Origin: CAMREV01 sp051653965
GTDB lineage: Bacteria; Bacillota_I; Bacilli_A; Mycoplasmatales; Mycoplasmoidaceae
DNA: 64,000 nt
Reading direction: 5' to 3'
Assembly (NCBI GenBank): GCA_051653965.1
Contig: JBOFXG010000002.1
Location: 141,448 to 205,447 of the forward strand
Both the position numbers and the translations under genes were made by a program. Below are positions 62,259 to 64,000 of the stretch, one piece after another. Under the pieces are notes generated by a model, which saw only the letters and a list, made by a program, of their open reading frames with translations, had not been told where the DNA came from and did not search any database. The stretch's first letter is position 1. Each line of letters begins with the position of its first letter.

Positions 62259-62354
62259 GTATCAATTAAGATACAAGATTACATATAAATGATACTGTGT
62301 CAAGACAAGACTTTATGTCGCACTCGCCTTAATCTACATGATTAAGGTTTTTTT
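62259..62354 (+). ncRNA. tracrRNA for the type II-A CRISPR system
   Basis: Bases 62275-62295 (21 bases, AAGATTACATATAAATGATAC) are an exact reverse complement of the CRISPR repeat. The next ten (TGTGTCAAGA) extend the duplex, and wherever they depart from the perfect complement the change gives a G-U pair with a plus-strand repeat. A small hairpin follows (GACA to TGTC, 62305-62319 region), then a terminator stem CCTTAATC / GATTAAGG (62327-62334 and 62340-62347) and T7. A short inverted repeat GTATC / GATAC precedes the anti-repeat. The RNA is about 95 bases. Its start is inferred from the -10 hexamer. Confidence 0.88.
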
Positions 62355-62458
62355 ATTCTATTTTTTAAAATTAACTTAATAAAATATCATTTTTTAAAAT
62401 AATTAAATATATCAATCTATATTATAATAATTTTATAAAAACAATAAGGATATATTAT

Positions 62459-64000
62459 ATGGTAAATGATTTTCCAAAAATTGAATTAAGACTAGCATTA
62501 AATGACAAGGGTCTAGAAAACTCTTGTAATCTCTTTTTAACTGAATTAGAAAAACATCATAGATTTTTCAGAAAACAAGTAGAAGAATCTTTTAAGAAGT
62601 GAGAAAAGTATATTAAAAATAAAGATGTTATTTTTACTCCAGAAGCTGTTACAAAGGAATCTCCATTAACATTAATATATGGACCAAGAGGAAGTGGTAA
62701 ATCTTACTTTGTAGAATGTTTAGCAAAACTTTTAATAGAAAAAATTGACAAAGTTAAAGGTAAACTTTATTTTGAGAAAATGATTTGTATTGATGCATGA
62801 GAATATTTGAACTCAAGTAATATTTATGTAGATATTGTTTTACATATTTTATCTATTTTTAATTTTGATAAGAATAATAAAGGCACTAATAGTAAAGAAA
62901 AAGCTGAAGAATATAAAACAATGCTTACTAATGAAATATTATTGCCAATGATTAATGGTATATTCAAAACAGGTATTAAAGGAAATGGGAGTTCTGACAA
63001 AGCTTTTGATAAATTAATTAAAAAGATTAATGAAGAAAAAACTTGACCTAGAACATTAATCTTTATTGATAATATTGAAGGTTTAGGTGAAGGCAGCAGA
63101 AATATTATTATGGCAATTAAAAAACTATCAAAGTTAAACTTTATAGTATTTGTTTTGCCTATTAATATTAAGCAAATTAATTCATCTTCATCAAATGCTG
63201 GAATTAGTGAAGAAAAAATTATTAAATATGTTGATATACCAATTTTTAAATTAGTTCAAGACTATGCTGTATTTTTTAAGAACATTGGATTCACTAATGA
63301 AATGGCTAATATTTTAGATAATATCTTTAAAAGATATCGTGATGACTGTGGCGAATGCATCTCAATTAGAGTTCTTAAAGAAAATGCAGATTTTCATGAT
63401 TTTGTTGGTTTCTTTAAAAAAAATGGAAAAGCTAAAACACTAGATCTTTTTAAAGAAGTATTTCCTTTAATTACTTTTTCAGATGCAAATTATAATCAAG
63501 ATGATATTAATTCACTTGAAGAATTCTGCAATTCTTCTTATAGCATTAATGAATTATTTATTCATGAACTTGTTAATAATCCTTTATATCAAATATGAGA
63601 TAAAATATCTGAATTTGATTTCTCATTCAATACATATTTTAAAAGACAAAAAACAATGAATTTTAATTTATTAGAGATTATTAATATAAATCTTATTCTT
63701 GATTTAAAGCATCACTACACTTTTAATTTAATAAATAATGCTAAGCATATAATAGAATCTATTGGTTCTTACAAAACTTATTTAATTAAAAATTATAAAG
63801 AATTAGAAAAATTAATTGAAGATAATAAAAAAGAAAAATTAGCATTAGAAGAAAATCTAAAAGTTCAAGAGGAAAAACTACAATTGAAAATGAATAAAGA
63901 TAATCCTAGAATTTTAGACAAAATTGGAAGATATAGACTTATTTCTGATTATGATTCTAGATTACTAGAAAACATTAGAAAATCTATTTATTCAAAAAAT
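62459..64000 (+). CDS. KAP-family P-loop ATPase (partial, runs off window)
   Basis: At least 514 residues are visible. It has Walker A YGPRGSGKSYF (about residues 80-90) after TPEAVTKESPLTLI, Walker B TLIFIDNIEGLGEG, and a Cys-containing helical region (RYRDDCGECISIRVLKE). A long coiled-coil starts near residue 440 (EDNKKEKLALEENLKVQEEK). The layout is that of KAP/AAA-like NTPases, which often act in membrane-linked or defence functions, but no transmembrane segment typical of KAP proteins is seen in the part present. The role is unknown. ATG at 62459-62461 follows AAGGA. TGA codons encode Trp. Confidence 0.7.

Noticed and set aside
1..64000. tRNA, rRNA, tmRNA, RNase P RNA or insertion sequences
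   Set aside because: None was recognised on reading. tRNA genes are short and a covariance scan was not possible, so absence is not proven.

Overview
The window is chromosomal DNA from a wall-less bacterium of the class Mollicutes (Mycoplasma-type). It is extremely A+T rich, and dozens of genes stay open only if TGA is read as tryptophan (genetic code 4): rplB, rplC, rplD, ileS, ecfT, tyrS, ftsH, yidC, cas1 and cas9 all carry in-frame TGA. The genus is not clear. ispE and ispF show that the MEP isoprenoid pathway is present, which is patchy in Mollicutes. The cluster of phosphohexomutase, cdd, deoA and deoD recalls the mycoplasma nucleoside salvage cluster.

Region 1 (1-16843, almost all minus strand) is housekeeping. 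It holds the start of the S10 ribosomal protein operon (rpsJ to rplV, running off the left edge), scpA/scpB, an acyltransferase, truA, the ECF vitamin transporter energising module (ecfA1, ecfA2, ecfT), ileS and the nucleoside salvage cluster. Region 2 (16962-29669) has a ferredoxin-NADP reductase-like enzyme, tpx, tyrS, a metallopeptidase, a degenerate HAD protein, ftsH-hpt, ispF, and an ABC ATPase with a 1415-residue FtsX-type permease.

Region 3 (29670-41141) is the replication-origin neighbourhood. A ParA plus ribbon-helix-helix partner sits behind a cluster of TTACGTAA palindromes. It is followed by gyrA, gyrB, an S4-domain protein, dnaN and dnaA, and then, diverging across the probable oriC, rpmH-rnpA-yidC-rsmA.

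Region 4 (41372-62354) is dominated by defence. It starts with a restriction-modification system made of a double methyltransferase fusion and an HNH nuclease, followed by an aldo/keto reductase and ispE. Next comes a type II-A CRISPR-Cas locus (compact 1072-residue cas9, cas1, cas2, csn2-like) with a 97-repeat, 96-spacer array. After the array lie an EcoRI-type methyltransferase broken at a G7 tract, a DUF262-HNH nuclease, a deoxynucleoside kinase and a proline-rich lipoprotein that also contains a 7-base homopolymer. The tracrRNA, with anti-repeat and terminator, is found only at 62259-62354, about 4.7 kb beyond the array. A KAP-type P-loop ATPase runs off the right edge.

The most striking observation is inside the array. 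At least 24 spacers fall into nine families of near-identical, same-register sequences. When translated, most differences within a family are synonymous, including a TCT/AGT serine switch. The array therefore seems to have sampled the same protein-coding protospacers repeatedly from diverged relatives of one invader. Other leads are the phase-variable methyltransferase next to an HNH nuclease, the remote tracrRNA, an array promoter that appears to extend into repeat 1, and the origin-proximal ParA/RHH partition cassette with a non-canonical Walker A motif.
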